DNA of 16,288 nucleotides from an uncultured Oscillibacter sp. (GTDB taxonomy: Bacteria > Bacillota > Clostridia > Oscillospirales > Oscillospiraceae): NCBI GenBank assembly GCA_902476875.1, contig CABSFC010000058.1, forward strand, positions 1 to 16,288, given 5' to 3'. The translations under genes and the position numbers were made by a program. Position 1 is the stretch's first letter, and the number at the start of each line of letters is the position of its first letter. The notes under the pieces were generated by a model, which was given only the letters and a program-made list of their open reading frames with translations, was not told where the DNA came from and made no database searches. Below are positions 1 through 6,927 of this stretch, one piece after another.

Positions 1-54
1 GTAAAGGACACTAGAACCTGAATCTAGCGAGTCTGCCAATTCCACCACTCGCGC
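1..54 (-). tRNA. tRNA-Leu (anticodon CAG), truncated by the window edge
   Basis: Read on the minus strand, this begins with acceptor strand GCGCGAG followed by TG. A leucine-type D-arm (GTGGAATTGGCAGAC) and an anticodon stem CTAGA/TCTAG enclosing loop TTCAGGT follow, giving anticodon CAG, which reads CUG codons. The variable arm, T-arm and 3' acceptor strand lie beyond base 1. It sits 26 bases downstream of the complete tRNA-Leu(GAG) on the same strand and is probably co-transcribed with it. Confidence 0.9.
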
Positions 55-80
55 GCATGTACAATCTTTCAAGAGGAAAT

Positions 81-167
81 TGGTGCGGCTGACGGGACTT
101 GAACCCACACGTCGAAATTGACACCAGCACCTCAAGCTGGCCTGTCTACCAGTTCCAGCACAGCCGC
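81..167 (-). tRNA. tRNA-Leu (anticodon GAG), CCA encoded
   Basis: This is a complete class II tRNA on the minus strand. Acceptor strands GCGGCTG (161-167) and CAGCCGC (85-91) pair perfectly, the discriminator is A, and the 3' CCA is genome-encoded at 81-83. Anticodon stem CCAGC/GCTGG encloses loop TTGAGGT, so the anticodon is GAG (CUC/CUU codons). A long variable arm, as expected for Leu, and a T-loop of the GTTCAAGTC type are visible. It is the first gene of a two-tRNA leucine unit driven by the promoter at 200-228. Confidence 0.96.
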
Positions 168-199
168 GAATGACTGCCCCCGGGAAAGACTGCTTGATT

Positions 200-228
200 A
201 TTATAGCCAGAACTTCCCCCGATGTCAA
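200..228 (-). promoter_or_regulatory. Consensus sigma-A promoter for the tRNA-Leu pair
   Basis: On the minus strand, TTGACA (223-228) and TATAAT (200-205) are separated by exactly 17 bases. Both hexamers are perfect matches. The expected start lies about 25 bases ahead of the tRNA-Leu(GAG) 5' end. The promoter is back to back with the trp operon promoter at 264-292. Confidence 0.9.
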
Positions 229-263
229 CCCCCAATTTTCGGCTTTTGAAAAAATTTCCCGCC

Positions 264-292
264 TTGACAAACCCGGGGAAAACGGGTATAGT
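264..292 (+). promoter_or_regulatory. Sigma-A promoter of the trp operon
   Basis: TTGACA at 264-269 and TATAGT at 287-292 are separated by 17 bases. The predicted start near 299 is at the 5' end of the T-box leader. It diverges from the tRNA-Leu promoter, and the two -35 boxes are about 35 bases apart. Confidence 0.85.
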
Positions 293-298
293 TGAGTC

Positions 299-580
299 AA
301 TTTCATAAGAGAAACCGACGAGGCGGAGATCAAAGCAGTTGTGCACGCGCAGAGAGCCCGGGGGGCTGTGAGCCGGGCCGAACGCAGATTGCCAAATGGA
401 CCGCTGAGGGCGCGAGGAACGGCGTAAGCCCAGTATTTCGCGACGTGGGGGCATACGTCAGTTGCCGGAGATATGCAGGTATCTCGCAAAGCGCACGGGT
501 CAAACCGTGAATCAAGGTGGCACCGCGGGCCAAAGCTCCCGTCCTTGACAGAATGTAAAGTCTGTCGGGGGCGGTTTTTT
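299..580 (+). promoter_or_regulatory. T-box leader RNA, tRNA-Trp responsive
   Basis: The conserved T-box sequence is at 514-527, with the tRNA-acceptor-binding bulge TGGC at 518-521. The fourth bulge base is C, which pairs with a G discriminator as in tRNA-Trp; most T-boxes have U here. Stem I can be drawn from 322-326 pairing with 401-405. On the 3' side of its internal loop lies TGG (397-399), followed by one purine and then the helix, the expected place for a specifier codon. A GGCTGTGA apical element lies near 364-371. The antiterminator helix (514-517 with 543-546) and the terminator at 539-574 compete for the same bases. Uncharged tRNA-Trp should therefore permit readthrough into trpE. 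The exact 5' end and full folding were judged by eye. Confidence 0.93.
539..580 (+). terminator. Regulated (T-box) rho-independent terminator
   Basis: Bases 539-551 pair with 562-574 (13 pairs including several G-U), with a 10-base loop, and are followed by six T at 575-580. Bases 543-546 are shared with the T-box antiterminator, so the two structures are mutually exclusive. It ends 31 bases before the trpE start. Confidence 0.9.
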
Positions 581-611
581 GCTGCCCGGCAGCGGAATGG
601 AGGTCCTTTTC

Positions 612-2099
612 ATGTATCCCTCTTTGGAACAGGCGCGGCGCCTCGCCGCGTCCGGCGATTACCGCCGCATCCCGGTCTGCCGGGAGCTGCTCAGCGACCG
701 CTTCACCCCGGTGGAGGTCATGCGCACCCTGCGGGCCGCCAGCCGCCACTGCTATCTGCTGGAGAGCGCGGAGAGCGGCGGCAGGTGGGGCCGCTACTCC
801 TTCCTGGGCTACGCGCCCATCCTGGAGCTGACCTGCACCGACGGCGCCCTGCGCATCCGCTCCGGCGGGGAGGACGCGGAGAAGACGGAGACCGTCTCCC
901 AAACCGCCCACCCCGGCCAGGCCATCCGGGGCATCCTGGATCGGTACCGCAGCCCCAAAGTGGAGGGTATGCCGCCCTTCACCGGTGGGTTGGTGGGTTA
1001 TTTCTCCTACGACTATATCAAGTACGCCGAGCCGACCCTGCGCCTCTCCTCCGGCGAGGGGGCGGAGTTCCGGGACGTGGATCTGATGCTGTTCGACAAG
1101 GTCATCGCCTTTGACCACGGGCGGCAGAAGCTGATTCTCATCGCCGGGGTGGACACGGAGCGCCTGGAGGAATCCTATACCGAGGCGGAGCGGGAGCTGG
1201 GCGAGATGGTCCGCCTGCTGAACAGCGGCGCCCGGGCGGACTTCCGCCCCCTGCGGCTGAAGGAGGAGCTTGCCCCCGCCTTTCCGAAGGAGGCGTACTG
1301 TGATATGGTGGAGCGGGCCAAGCGCTATATCCGGGAGGGCGACATCTTCCAGGTGGTGCTGTCCGACCCCCTGACGGCCCCGGGGTCGGGCAGCCTGTTC
1401 GACGCCTACCGGGTGCTGCGGACGGAGAACCCGTCGCCCTATATGTTCTACTTCTCCAGCGACGACGTGGAGATCGCCGGCGCGTCGCCGGAGACGCTGG
1501 TGAAGCTGGAGGACGGCGTCCTCCACACCTTCCCCCTGGCGGGCACCCGGCCCCGGGGCAAAAACCGGGAGGAGGACCTGCGGCTGGAGCGGGAGCTGCT
1601 GGCCGACGAGAAGGAGCGGGCGGAGCACAACATGCTGGTGGACCTGGGCCGCAACGACATCGGCCGCATCAGCGCCCTTGGCACCGTCCAGGTGGAGCAG
1701 TACATGAGCGTCGAGCGCTTCTCCCACGTCATGCACATCGGCTCCACGGTCTCCGGGCACATCCGGCCCGACTGGGACGCCGTGGACGCGGTGGACGCCA
1801 TCCTGCCGGCGGGGACCCTGTCCGGCGCGCCCAAGCTGCGGGCCTGCGAGATCATCCAGGAGCTGGAGGGCCGGAAGCGGGGCATCTACGGCGGGGCCAT
1901 CGGCTATCTGGACTTCACCGGGAACCTGGACACCTGCATCGCCATCCGGCTGGCCTACAAGAAAAACGGCAGGGTCTGCGTCCAGTCCGGCGCGGGCATC
2001 GTGGCCGACAGCGTGCCGGAGAAGGAGTTCCAGGAGTGTATCAATAAGGCCAAGGCCGTGGTCAGGGCCCTGGAGCTTGCACAGGAGGGATTGGAATGA
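612..2099 (+). CDS. trpE: Anthranilate synthase component I
   Basis: TrpE (495 aa, full length) makes anthranilate from chorismate, using ammonia supplied by TrpG; it is cytoplasmic and the first committed step to tryptophan. The N-terminal domain carries the LLES element (residues 49-52) associated with tryptophan feedback binding. The C-terminal chorismate-binding domain shows EHNMLVDLGRND (338-349), PAGTLSGAPK (399-408) and QSGAGIVADS (458-467). I chose ATG at 612 because GGAGG at 599-603 is 8 bases upstream. A TTG at 579 in the same frame lies inside the terminator T-run, and an ATG at 597 lacks a good ribosome site. The stop overlaps the trpG start in an ATGA, implying translational coupling. 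Transcription is governed by the T-box leader. TrpE is preferred over PabB because of the linked trpGDCF genes and the tryptophan-type T-box. Confidence 0.97.
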   Translation: MYPSLEQARRLAASGDYRRIPVCRELLSDRFTPVEVMRTLRAASRHCYLLESAESGGRWGRYSFLGYAPILELTCTDGALRIRSGGEDAEKTETVSQTAHPGQAIRGILDRYRSPKVEGMPPFTGGLVGYFSYDYIKYAEPTLRLSSGEGAEFRDVDLMLFDKVIAFDHGRQKLILIAGVDTERLEESYTEAERELGEMVRLLNSGARADFRPLRLKEELAPAFPKEAYCDMVERAKRYIREGDIFQVVLSDPLTAPGSGSLFDAYRVLRTENPSPYMFYFSSDDVEIAGASPETLVKLEDGVLHTFPLAGTRPRGKNREEDLRLERELLADEKERAEHNMLVDLGRNDIGRISALGTVQVEQYMSVERFSHVMHIGSTVSGHIRPDWDAVDAVDAILPAGTLSGAPKLRACEIIQELEGRKRGIYGGAIGYLDFTGNLDTCIAIRLAYKKNGRVCVQSGAGIVADSVPEKEFQECINKAKAVVRALELAQEGLE

Positions 2100-2665
2100 T
2101 CGTACTCATCGACAACTATGACAGCTTTTCCTATAACCTCTACCAGCTCGTCGGCGCCATCCGGCCGGACCTGAAGGTCGTCCGCAACGACGCCTGCACG
2201 GTGGAGGCGCTGGCGGCGATGGCCCCGGAGGCGCTGTTCCTCTCCCCCGGCCCCGGCAGGCCCGCGGACGCGGGCATCTGCGAGGAAGCCGTCCGACGGC
2301 TGGCGGGCCGGGTCCCCATCTTCGGCGTGTGCCTGGGCCACCAGGCCATCTGCGAGGCATTCGGCGGCACGGTGTCCTACGCCAGGGAGCTGATGCACGG
2401 CAAGGTCTCCCGGATCGTCCCGGAGGCGGACAGCCGCCTGTTCCGGGGCTTCCGGGGGCCATTCCCCGCCGCCCGCTACCACTCCCTCGCGGCGGTGGAG
2501 GAGACGCTGCCCGCCGTGCTCCGGGTCACCGCCCGGACGGCGGACGGCGAGATTATGGCCGTGGAGCACCGGGACTATCCGGTCTGCGGCGTCCAGTTCC
2601 ACCCCGAGTCCGTCATGACCCCGGACGGGGCGGCCATTATCCGGAATTTTTTGACCAATATCTGA
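2096..2665 (+). CDS. trpG: Anthranilate synthase component II, glutamine amidotransferase
   Basis: This class I glutamine amidotransferase (189 aa) releases ammonia from glutamine and channels it to TrpE. The catalytic triad is visible: Cys79 in GVCLGHQ, and His169 and Glu171 in FHPES. The oxyanion region SPGPG is at residues 50-54. The length is typical of a stand-alone subunit, not fused to TrpD as in some enteric bacteria. Its ATG overlaps the trpE stop by four bases. In Bacillus the equivalent protein also serves folate synthesis (PabA); whether this one is shared cannot be told here. Confidence 0.96.
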   Translation: MIVLIDNYDSFSYNLYQLVGAIRPDLKVVRNDACTVEALAAMAPEALFLSPGPGRPADAGICEEAVRRLAGRVPIFGVCLGHQAICEAFGGTVSYARELMHGKVSRIVPEADSRLFRGFRGPFPAARYHSLAAVEETLPAVLRVTARTADGEIMAVEHRDYPVCGVQFHPESVMTPDGAAIIRNFLTNI

Positions 2666-2680
2666 CAGGAGGAATATACA

Positions 2681-3700
2681 ATGATCAAGGAAGCCATTCA
2701 GAAGATCGTGGATAAGCGGGATCTGACCTACGACGAGGCATATGCCGTGATGAACGAGATCATGTCCGGCGAGACCAGCCAGACCCAGAACGCCGCGTTC
2801 CTGGCGGCGCTGTCCACCAAGAGCGCCAGGGCGGAGACCACCGACGAGATCTCCGGCTGCGCCGCCGCCATGCGGGCCCACGCCGCGCAGGTCTCCCATC
2901 CCGGCATGGAGGTTTTGGAGATCGTGGGCACCGGCGGCGACAACGCGAAGACCTTCAACATCTCCACCACCTCCGCGCTGGTCATCGCCGCCGGCGGCGT
3001 GAAGGTGGCCAAGCACGGCAACCGCTCCGCCTCCTCCAACAGCGGCGCCGCCGACTGCCTGGAGGCCCTGGGCGTCAGCCTGGACCAGGACCCGGACAAG
3101 TGCCGCGCCCTGCTGGACACGGTGGGCATCTGCTTCCTGTTCGCCCAGAAGTACCATACCTCCATGAAATATGTGGGCGCCATCCGCAGGGAGCTGGGCA
3201 TCCGCACGGTGTTCAACATCCTGGGGCCCCTGACCAACCCCGCCCGGCCGGAGCTGCAGCTGATGGGCGTTTACGACGAGTATCTGGTGGAGCCGCTGGC
3301 CAGGGTGCTGACCTCCCTGGGCGTGCGGCACGGCATGGTGGTGTACGGGCGGGACAGGCTGGACGAGATCTCCGCCTGCGGCCCCACGGCGGTCTGCGAG
3401 CTGAAGGACGGCTACTACCGCTCCTACGTGATCACGCCGGAGGACTTCGGCCTGACCCGGTGCGCCAAGGCGGACCTGGTGGGCGGCACCCCGGCGGAGA
3501 ACGCCGCCATCACCCGGGCCGTCCTGGCCGGCGAGCAGGGCCCCCGGCGCGCGGCGGTGGTGCTGAACGCCGGCGCGGGACTGTTCCTGGGCGGCAGGGC
3601 GGATTCTCTCCAGGACGGCGTGAAGCTGGCCGGGGAGCTGATCGACTCCGGCGCGGCGGCGCGGACGCTGGAGGAGTTCATCGCCACTTCCAACAGGTGA
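2681..3700 (+). CDS. trpD: Anthranilate phosphoribosyltransferase
   Basis: TrpD (339 aa) transfers phosphoribose from PRPP to anthranilate. The PRPP-binding glycine loop GTGGD is at residues 83-87, followed by NIST (93-96) and KHGNRS (111-116), all diagnostic of the family. A later DEIS segment supplies the acidic metal-binding pair. AGGAGG at 2667-2672, 8 bases before the ATG, supports the start. It lies 15 bases after trpG and 4 bases before trpC, so it is an internal operon gene. No damage is seen. Confidence 0.97.
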   Translation: MIKEAIQKIVDKRDLTYDEAYAVMNEIMSGETSQTQNAAFLAALSTKSARAETTDEISGCAAAMRAHAAQVSHPGMEVLEIVGTGGDNAKTFNISTTSALVIAAGGVKVAKHGNRSASSNSGAADCLEALGVSLDQDPDKCRALLDTVGICFLFAQKYHTSMKYVGAIRRELGIRTVFNILGPLTNPARPELQLMGVYDEYLVEPLARVLTSLGVRHGMVVYGRDRLDEISACGPTAVCELKDGYYRSYVITPEDFGLTRCAKADLVGGTPAENAAITRAVLAGEQGPRRAAVVLNAGAGLFLGGRADSLQDGVKLAGELIDSGAAARTLEEFIATSNR

Positions 3701-3704
3701 TCTC

Positions 3705-4496
3705 ATGGCGGCGACGATTTTAAGCGCCATCGCGGACCACGCCCGGCGGCGGGTGGCCGCGGACAAGGCGCGGGTCAGCCCGGAGGCCATGCGGGAGCTG
3801 GCGGGGCGGAGCGGAGCCAACGGCGCGGCGTTTGAGGCCGCCCTGAAAAGGCCCGGTATGCGCTTCATCTGCGAGGTGAAAAAGGCGTCCCCCTCCAGGG
3901 GGCTGATCTCGCCGGACTTCCCCTATCTGGACATCGCCCGGGACTACGAGGCCGCCGGGGCGGACTGCATCTCCTGCCTGACGGAGCCGAAGTGGTTTCT
4001 GGGGTCCGATGGGATTTTCCGGGAGATTCGGAGCGCCGTTTCCACGCCCATGCTCCGCAAGGACTTCACGGTGGACGAATACCAAATTTACCAGGCCAAG
4101 GCGCTGGGGGCCGACGCGGTGCTGCTGATCTGCGCCCTGCTGGACACGAAGACCGTCGCCCGGTATCTGGCGCTGTGCCATGACCTGGGGCTGGCCGCCC
4201 TGGTGGAGGCCCACGACCAGGCGGAGATCGCCTCCGCAGTGGCCGCCGGGGCGGACATCATCGGCGTCAACAACCGGAATCTGAAGGACTTCTCCGTGGA
4301 CTTCTCCAACGCCGCCCGCCTGCGGGAGCTGATTCCGCCCGGGGTGGTGTACGTGGCGGAGAGCGGCGTCACCGGCCCCGCGGACGTGGCGGCGCTGAAA
4401 CAGATCGGCGCCGACGCGGCGCTGATGGGCGAGGTGCTGATGCGGGCCCCGGACAAAAAGGCCCTGCTGGCCGCCCTGCGGGAGGCCGCCCGATGA
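3705..4496 (+). CDS. trpC: Indole-3-glycerol phosphate synthase
   Basis: This TIM-barrel enzyme (263 aa) closes the indole ring, converting carboxyphenylamino-deoxyribulose phosphate to indole-3-glycerol phosphate. Family signatures are CEVKKASPS (residues 56-64), RKDF with the presumed catalytic Lys119, Glu168 in LVEAHD, Asn190 in VNNRN, and the phosphate-binding AESGV (218-222). The Shine-Dalgarno AGGTGA overlaps the trpD stop, so translation is probably coupled. It is a stand-alone protein, not the TrpC-TrpF fusion of enterics. Its stop overlaps the trpF start by four bases. Confidence 0.97.
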   Translation: MAATILSAIADHARRRVAADKARVSPEAMRELAGRSGANGAAFEAALKRPGMRFICEVKKASPSRGLISPDFPYLDIARDYEAAGADCISCLTEPKWFLGSDGIFREIRSAVSTPMLRKDFTVDEYQIYQAKALGADAVLLICALLDTKTVARYLALCHDLGLAALVEAHDQAEIASAVAAGADIIGVNNRNLKDFSVDFSNAARLRELIPPGVVYVAESGVTGPADVAALKQIGADAALMGEVLMRAPDKKALLAALREAAR

Positions 4497-5101
4497 CGAA
4501 AATCAAGATCTGCGGTCTGTTCCGGGACCGCGACGTCGACTATGTCAACGAGGCGCTGCCGGACTACTGCGGTTTTATCATCGACTTTCCCAAAAGCCAC
4601 CGCAGCGTGACGCCGGACCGGGTCCGGGCCCTGCGGCGGCGGCTGGCGGACGCCGTCACGCCGGTGGGCGTGTTCGTGGACCAGCCGGTGGAGGCCGTGG
4701 CCGCGCTGCTGAAGGACGGCACGATTTCCATCGCTCAGCTCCACGGCCATGAGGACGCGGACTACATCGCCGCCCTGCGGGCCCTGGCCCCCGGCCGTCC
4801 GGTCTGGAAGGCCTTCCGGGTGCGCACAGCAGAGGACAAGGCTGCTGCTGCCGCCTCGATGGCGGATATGGTCCTGCTGGACGGCGGGCAGGGGAGCGGA
4901 CAGGTCTTCGACTGGTCCCTGACCGCCGGCGTGGGGCGCCCCTTTTTCCTGGCCGGCGGGCTGACGCCGGACAACATCCCCCAGGCGGTCGCCCGCCTCC
5001 GCCCCCACGGTCTGGACCTGTCCAGCGGCGTGGAGACGGAGCGGCGGAAGGACCGGGAGAAGATCCTGGCGGCGGTGGCCGCCGCGCGGGGGAGCGCGTA
5101 G
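4493..5101 (+). CDS. trpF: Phosphoribosylanthranilate isomerase
   Basis: TrpF (202 aa) isomerises phosphoribosylanthranilate in an Amadori rearrangement, acting before TrpC in the pathway. The N-terminal KICG carries the catalytic Cys7. LLDGG contains the presumed general acid Asp130. LAGGLTPDN (153-161) and SSGVE near 177-181 form the phosphate-binding end of the barrel. The ATG overlaps the trpC stop in ATGA. It is the last trp gene seen: trpB and trpA, which commonly follow in Firmicutes, are replaced by an unrelated phosphodiesterase gene 84 bases on. No hairpin terminator is evident between them. Confidence 0.96.
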   Translation: MTKIKICGLFRDRDVDYVNEALPDYCGFIIDFPKSHRSVTPDRVRALRRRLADAVTPVGVFVDQPVEAVAALLKDGTISIAQLHGHEDADYIAALRALAPGRPVWKAFRVRTAEDKAAAAASMADMVLLDGGQGSGQVFDWSLTAGVGRPFFLAGGLTPDNIPQAVARLRPHGLDLSSGVETERRKDREKILAAVAAARGSA

Positions 5102-5120
5102 CGGACGCGAAAGCCGCCTC

Positions 5121-5149
5121 TTGCGGATCGGGCCCCACAGGTGTATGAT
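5121..5149 (+). promoter_or_regulatory. Candidate promoter for the GDPD gene
   Basis: TTGCGG (5121-5126) and TATGAT (5144-5149) are 17 bases apart, in the short gap between trpF and the phosphodiesterase gene. The predicted start would be near 5156, about 30 bases before the ATG at 5186. The -35 box is imperfect. If real, it uncouples this gene from trp control. Confidence 0.45.
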
Positions 5150-5185
5150 GGAGCGGCAAAGCTTGAGGAAGAGAGGCGGACAGAC

Positions 5186-5935
5186 ATGAAAAGACCCCTT
5201 TTGCTGGCCCACCGGGGCTTCTCGGGCGGCTATCCCGAAAACAGCCCCCTGGCCTTTCAGATGGCGGCGGAGCGGACCCGGGCGGACGGCATCGAGAGCG
5301 ACGTCCACATCACAAGGGACGGGGAGCTGGTGATCTTCCACGACGACTCCGTGGAGCGCACCTCCAACGGCGCCGGACTGATTCGGGACCACACCTACGG
5401 CGAGCTGCTGGCGCTGGACATCGGCGCCTGGAAGGGCCCGGAGTTCGCGGGCCAGCACATCTGGACGCTGGGGCAGCTGCTGGACTTCTGCCGGGAGGCG
5501 AAGCTGCTTTTGAACCTGGAGCTGAAAAACGGCGAGGTGTTTTATCAGGACCTGGAACAGCGGGTGATCGACGAGGTCTGCCGGCGGCGGATGCAGGACA
5601 CGGTGTTCGTCTCCTCCTTCAACCACGTCTCCATGCAGCGCTTCAAGGAGCTGTGCCCGGACATCAAGACCGGGCTGCTCTACGGCAAGCCCCTGCTGGA
5701 CATGGCGTCGTACATCCGGCGCTCCAACGCCGACAGTATGCACCCCCGCTACACGCTGCTCCAGTACCAGCCGGAGCTGGTGGAGGTGTTCCACGGCCGG
5801 GGCATGAAGGTCAACACCTGGACGGTCAACACCGAGGCGGACATGCGGGACATGATCGGCCGGGGCGTGGACTGCATCATCTCCAACCACCCGGACCTGC
5901 TGTGCCGCGTGGCGGACGAGGTCCGCGGGGAATGA
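5186..5935 (+). CDS. Glycerophosphodiester phosphodiesterase (GDPD, UgpQ/GlpQ-type)
   Basis: GDPD enzymes hydrolyse glycerophosphodiesters to glycerol 3-phosphate and an alcohol. This 249-aa TIM-barrel protein has the full set of motifs: HRG with His9 and Arg10, Glu37 and Asp39 in GIESDVH, catalytic His52 in FHDD, LELK at 111-114, and TWTVN near 211-215. No signal peptide or membrane segment is present, so it should act in the cytoplasm like UgpQ. I chose ATG at 5186, with a GAGGCGGA ribosome site just upstream; a GTG at 5141 would add a non-conserved extension overlapping the promoter candidate. It shares direction with trp but not function, and faces the kinase/importer locus across a shared terminator. 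Its physiological diester is not known. Confidence 0.92.
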   Translation: MKRPLLLAHRGFSGGYPENSPLAFQMAAERTRADGIESDVHITRDGELVIFHDDSVERTSNGAGLIRDHTYGELLALDIGAWKGPEFAGQHIWTLGQLLDFCREAKLLLNLELKNGEVFYQDLEQRVIDEVCRRRMQDTVFVSSFNHVSMQRFKELCPDIKTGLLYGKPLLDMASYIRRSNADSMHPRYTLLQYQPELVEVFHGRGMKVNTWTVNTEADMRDMIGRGVDCIISNHPDLLCRVADEVRGE

Positions 5936-5944
5936 CGTGACATG

Positions 5945-5984
5945 AAAAAACACACTGTGAGGATGCCCTCACAGTGTGTTTTTT
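5945..5984. terminator. Bidirectional rho-independent terminator
   Basis: A perfect 18-bp stem (5945-5962 with 5967-5984) with a 4-base loop carries six A on the left and six T on the right, so it can work for both strands. It separates the convergent GDPD (plus) and PfkB kinase (minus) genes and is close to both stop codons. Confidence 0.95.
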
Positions 5985-6002
5985 GCCGTTTTGCCCGGCG
6001 GC

Positions 6003-6884
6003 TCAATAGAATTCCTTAATGTAATCCAGCACGTCCCGCCGGGTGCCCTGGAAGGGGCCGGGGGTCTCCATCTTCAGGGAGACCAGCGCCGTGCAGTACT
6101 GCAGCGCCTCGGCGATGCCCGCCCGCTGGCGCTCGGTGATGTAGCCGGCGAAGGTAGTGTCGCCCCGGCCGGTGCGGCCGGACAGGTTCCGGGCCTTGAT
6201 GGGGCAGGTGTGGATGTCCTTGCCGTCGTAGGCCAGCACCTCGGTGTTGTGGGTGATGAGGACCTCCTTCGCGCCCCAGCTGTGCAGCAGCTTCGCGGCC
6301 TCCGCCCGGTCCGTCAGACCGGTGAGGATCTCCGCCTCGGCGGCGTCGGTCTTCAGGTAGTCGATTACCGGCAGGTACTCCTTCTTCTCCGCCCAGTCGT
6401 GGAAGGCCATGGTCTTGTCCGGCTCCACGTGGCGCAGCAGGCACTGGACGTCCACCGCCACCTTGCCGTGCTTCGCCGCCTCGGCGAACAGCGCGCCGTC
6501 AAAGTCGCCGTAGACCAGGCCGGCGAAGTGGTAGATCTTCGTCTCAATGTCCGGCAGCTCCTCGAACCGGAAGGGGTCGCACACGCCCATGGAGGTGCAG
6601 GCCCGCTTCTCCTTGTCGGCGGTGAAATACTGGTTGCGGATGGAGCAGGTGGCCTTGGATTCCCTCCAGTACACGTCGGCGCCGGAGCCGGCGAAGCGCT
6701 CCTCCACGTCGGCGTCGGCGGGGTTCAGCTTGGTGAAGAGGGCCGTGCGGTTGCCGCTTTTGGCCGCCGCGAAGCCGGAAGCCACCACGGCGCCGCCCAC
6801 CTCCTTGCGCTCGTTGCCCTGATAGTCGATGTTGTGGTCCAGGGATACCGGTCCGATGACCAGCACGTCGTATTGTTTTTTCAT
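6003..6884 (-). CDS. PfkB-family carbohydrate kinase with variant GRGD motif
   Basis: This 293-aa member of the ribokinase/PfkB family would phosphorylate a sugar, polyol or nucleoside-like substrate with ATP in the cytoplasm. The N-terminal substrate-binding glycine pair is in EVGGAVVAS (28-36). The C-terminal signature reads GRTGRGDTTFAGY (236-248), with presumed catalytic base Asp242. The usual anion-hole motif is GAGD; here alanine is replaced by Arg240. AGGAGG (6890-6895) lies 5 bases before the ATG. It starts 40 bases after the lacI stop on the same strand with no promoter visible between, so the two are probably one transcript under LacI autocontrol. The substrate cannot be assigned: it is not clearly ribokinase, fructokinase or 1-phosphofructokinase. 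Confidence 0.88.
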   Translation of the reverse strand: MKKQYDVLVIGPVSLDHNIDYQGNERKEVGGAVVASGFAAAKSGNRTALFTKLNPADADVEERFAGSGADVYWRESKATCSIRNQYFTADKEKRACTSMGVCDPFRFEELPDIETKIYHFAGLVYGDFDGALFAEAAKHGKVAVDVQCLLRHVEPDKTMAFHDWAEKKEYLPVIDYLKTDAAEAEILTGLTDRAEAAKLLHSWGAKEVLITHNTEVLAYDGKDIHTCPIKARNLSGRTGRGDTTFAGYITERQRAGIAEALQYCTALVSLKMETPGPFQGTRRDVLDYIKEFY

Positions 6885-6908
6885 AGCTTCCTCCTGATTG
6901 TATTGTCA

Positions 6909-6927
6909 TGACAGGGCGCGCCTGTCA
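6909..6927 (-). other. Intercistronic hairpin at the lacI stop codon
   Basis: A 7-bp perfect inverted repeat (TGACAGG 6909-6915, CCTGTCA 6921-6927) with a 5-base loop includes the lacI stop codon. No T-run follows on the minus strand, so it is not a simple terminator. It might affect mRNA processing or reinitiation ahead of the kinase gene. Confidence 0.45.

Noticed and set aside
292..510. Short plus-strand ORF as a trp leader peptide
   Set aside because: It starts inside the -10 box and has a single Trp codon, which is the T-box specifier itself. T-box features explain the region fully.
579..611. Upstream TTG (579) or ATG (597) start for trpE
   Set aside because: TTG 579 lies in the terminator T-run and ATG 597 overlaps the GGAGG ribosome site that serves ATG 612.
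330..1760. Long minus-strand ORF opposite trpE
   Set aside because: Low-complexity translation (His/Gln/Arg/Pro/Gly-rich) opposite a clearly conserved gene, as GC-rich third codon positions commonly produce.
1955..3868. 637-codon minus-strand ORF opposite trpG-trpD
   Set aside because: Antisense shadow of conserved trp genes with no recognisable domain and no ribosome site.
5141..5185. GTG start at 5141 for the GDPD gene
   Set aside because: It would overlap the promoter candidate and add residues not typical of the family. ATG 5186 begins right at the conserved core.
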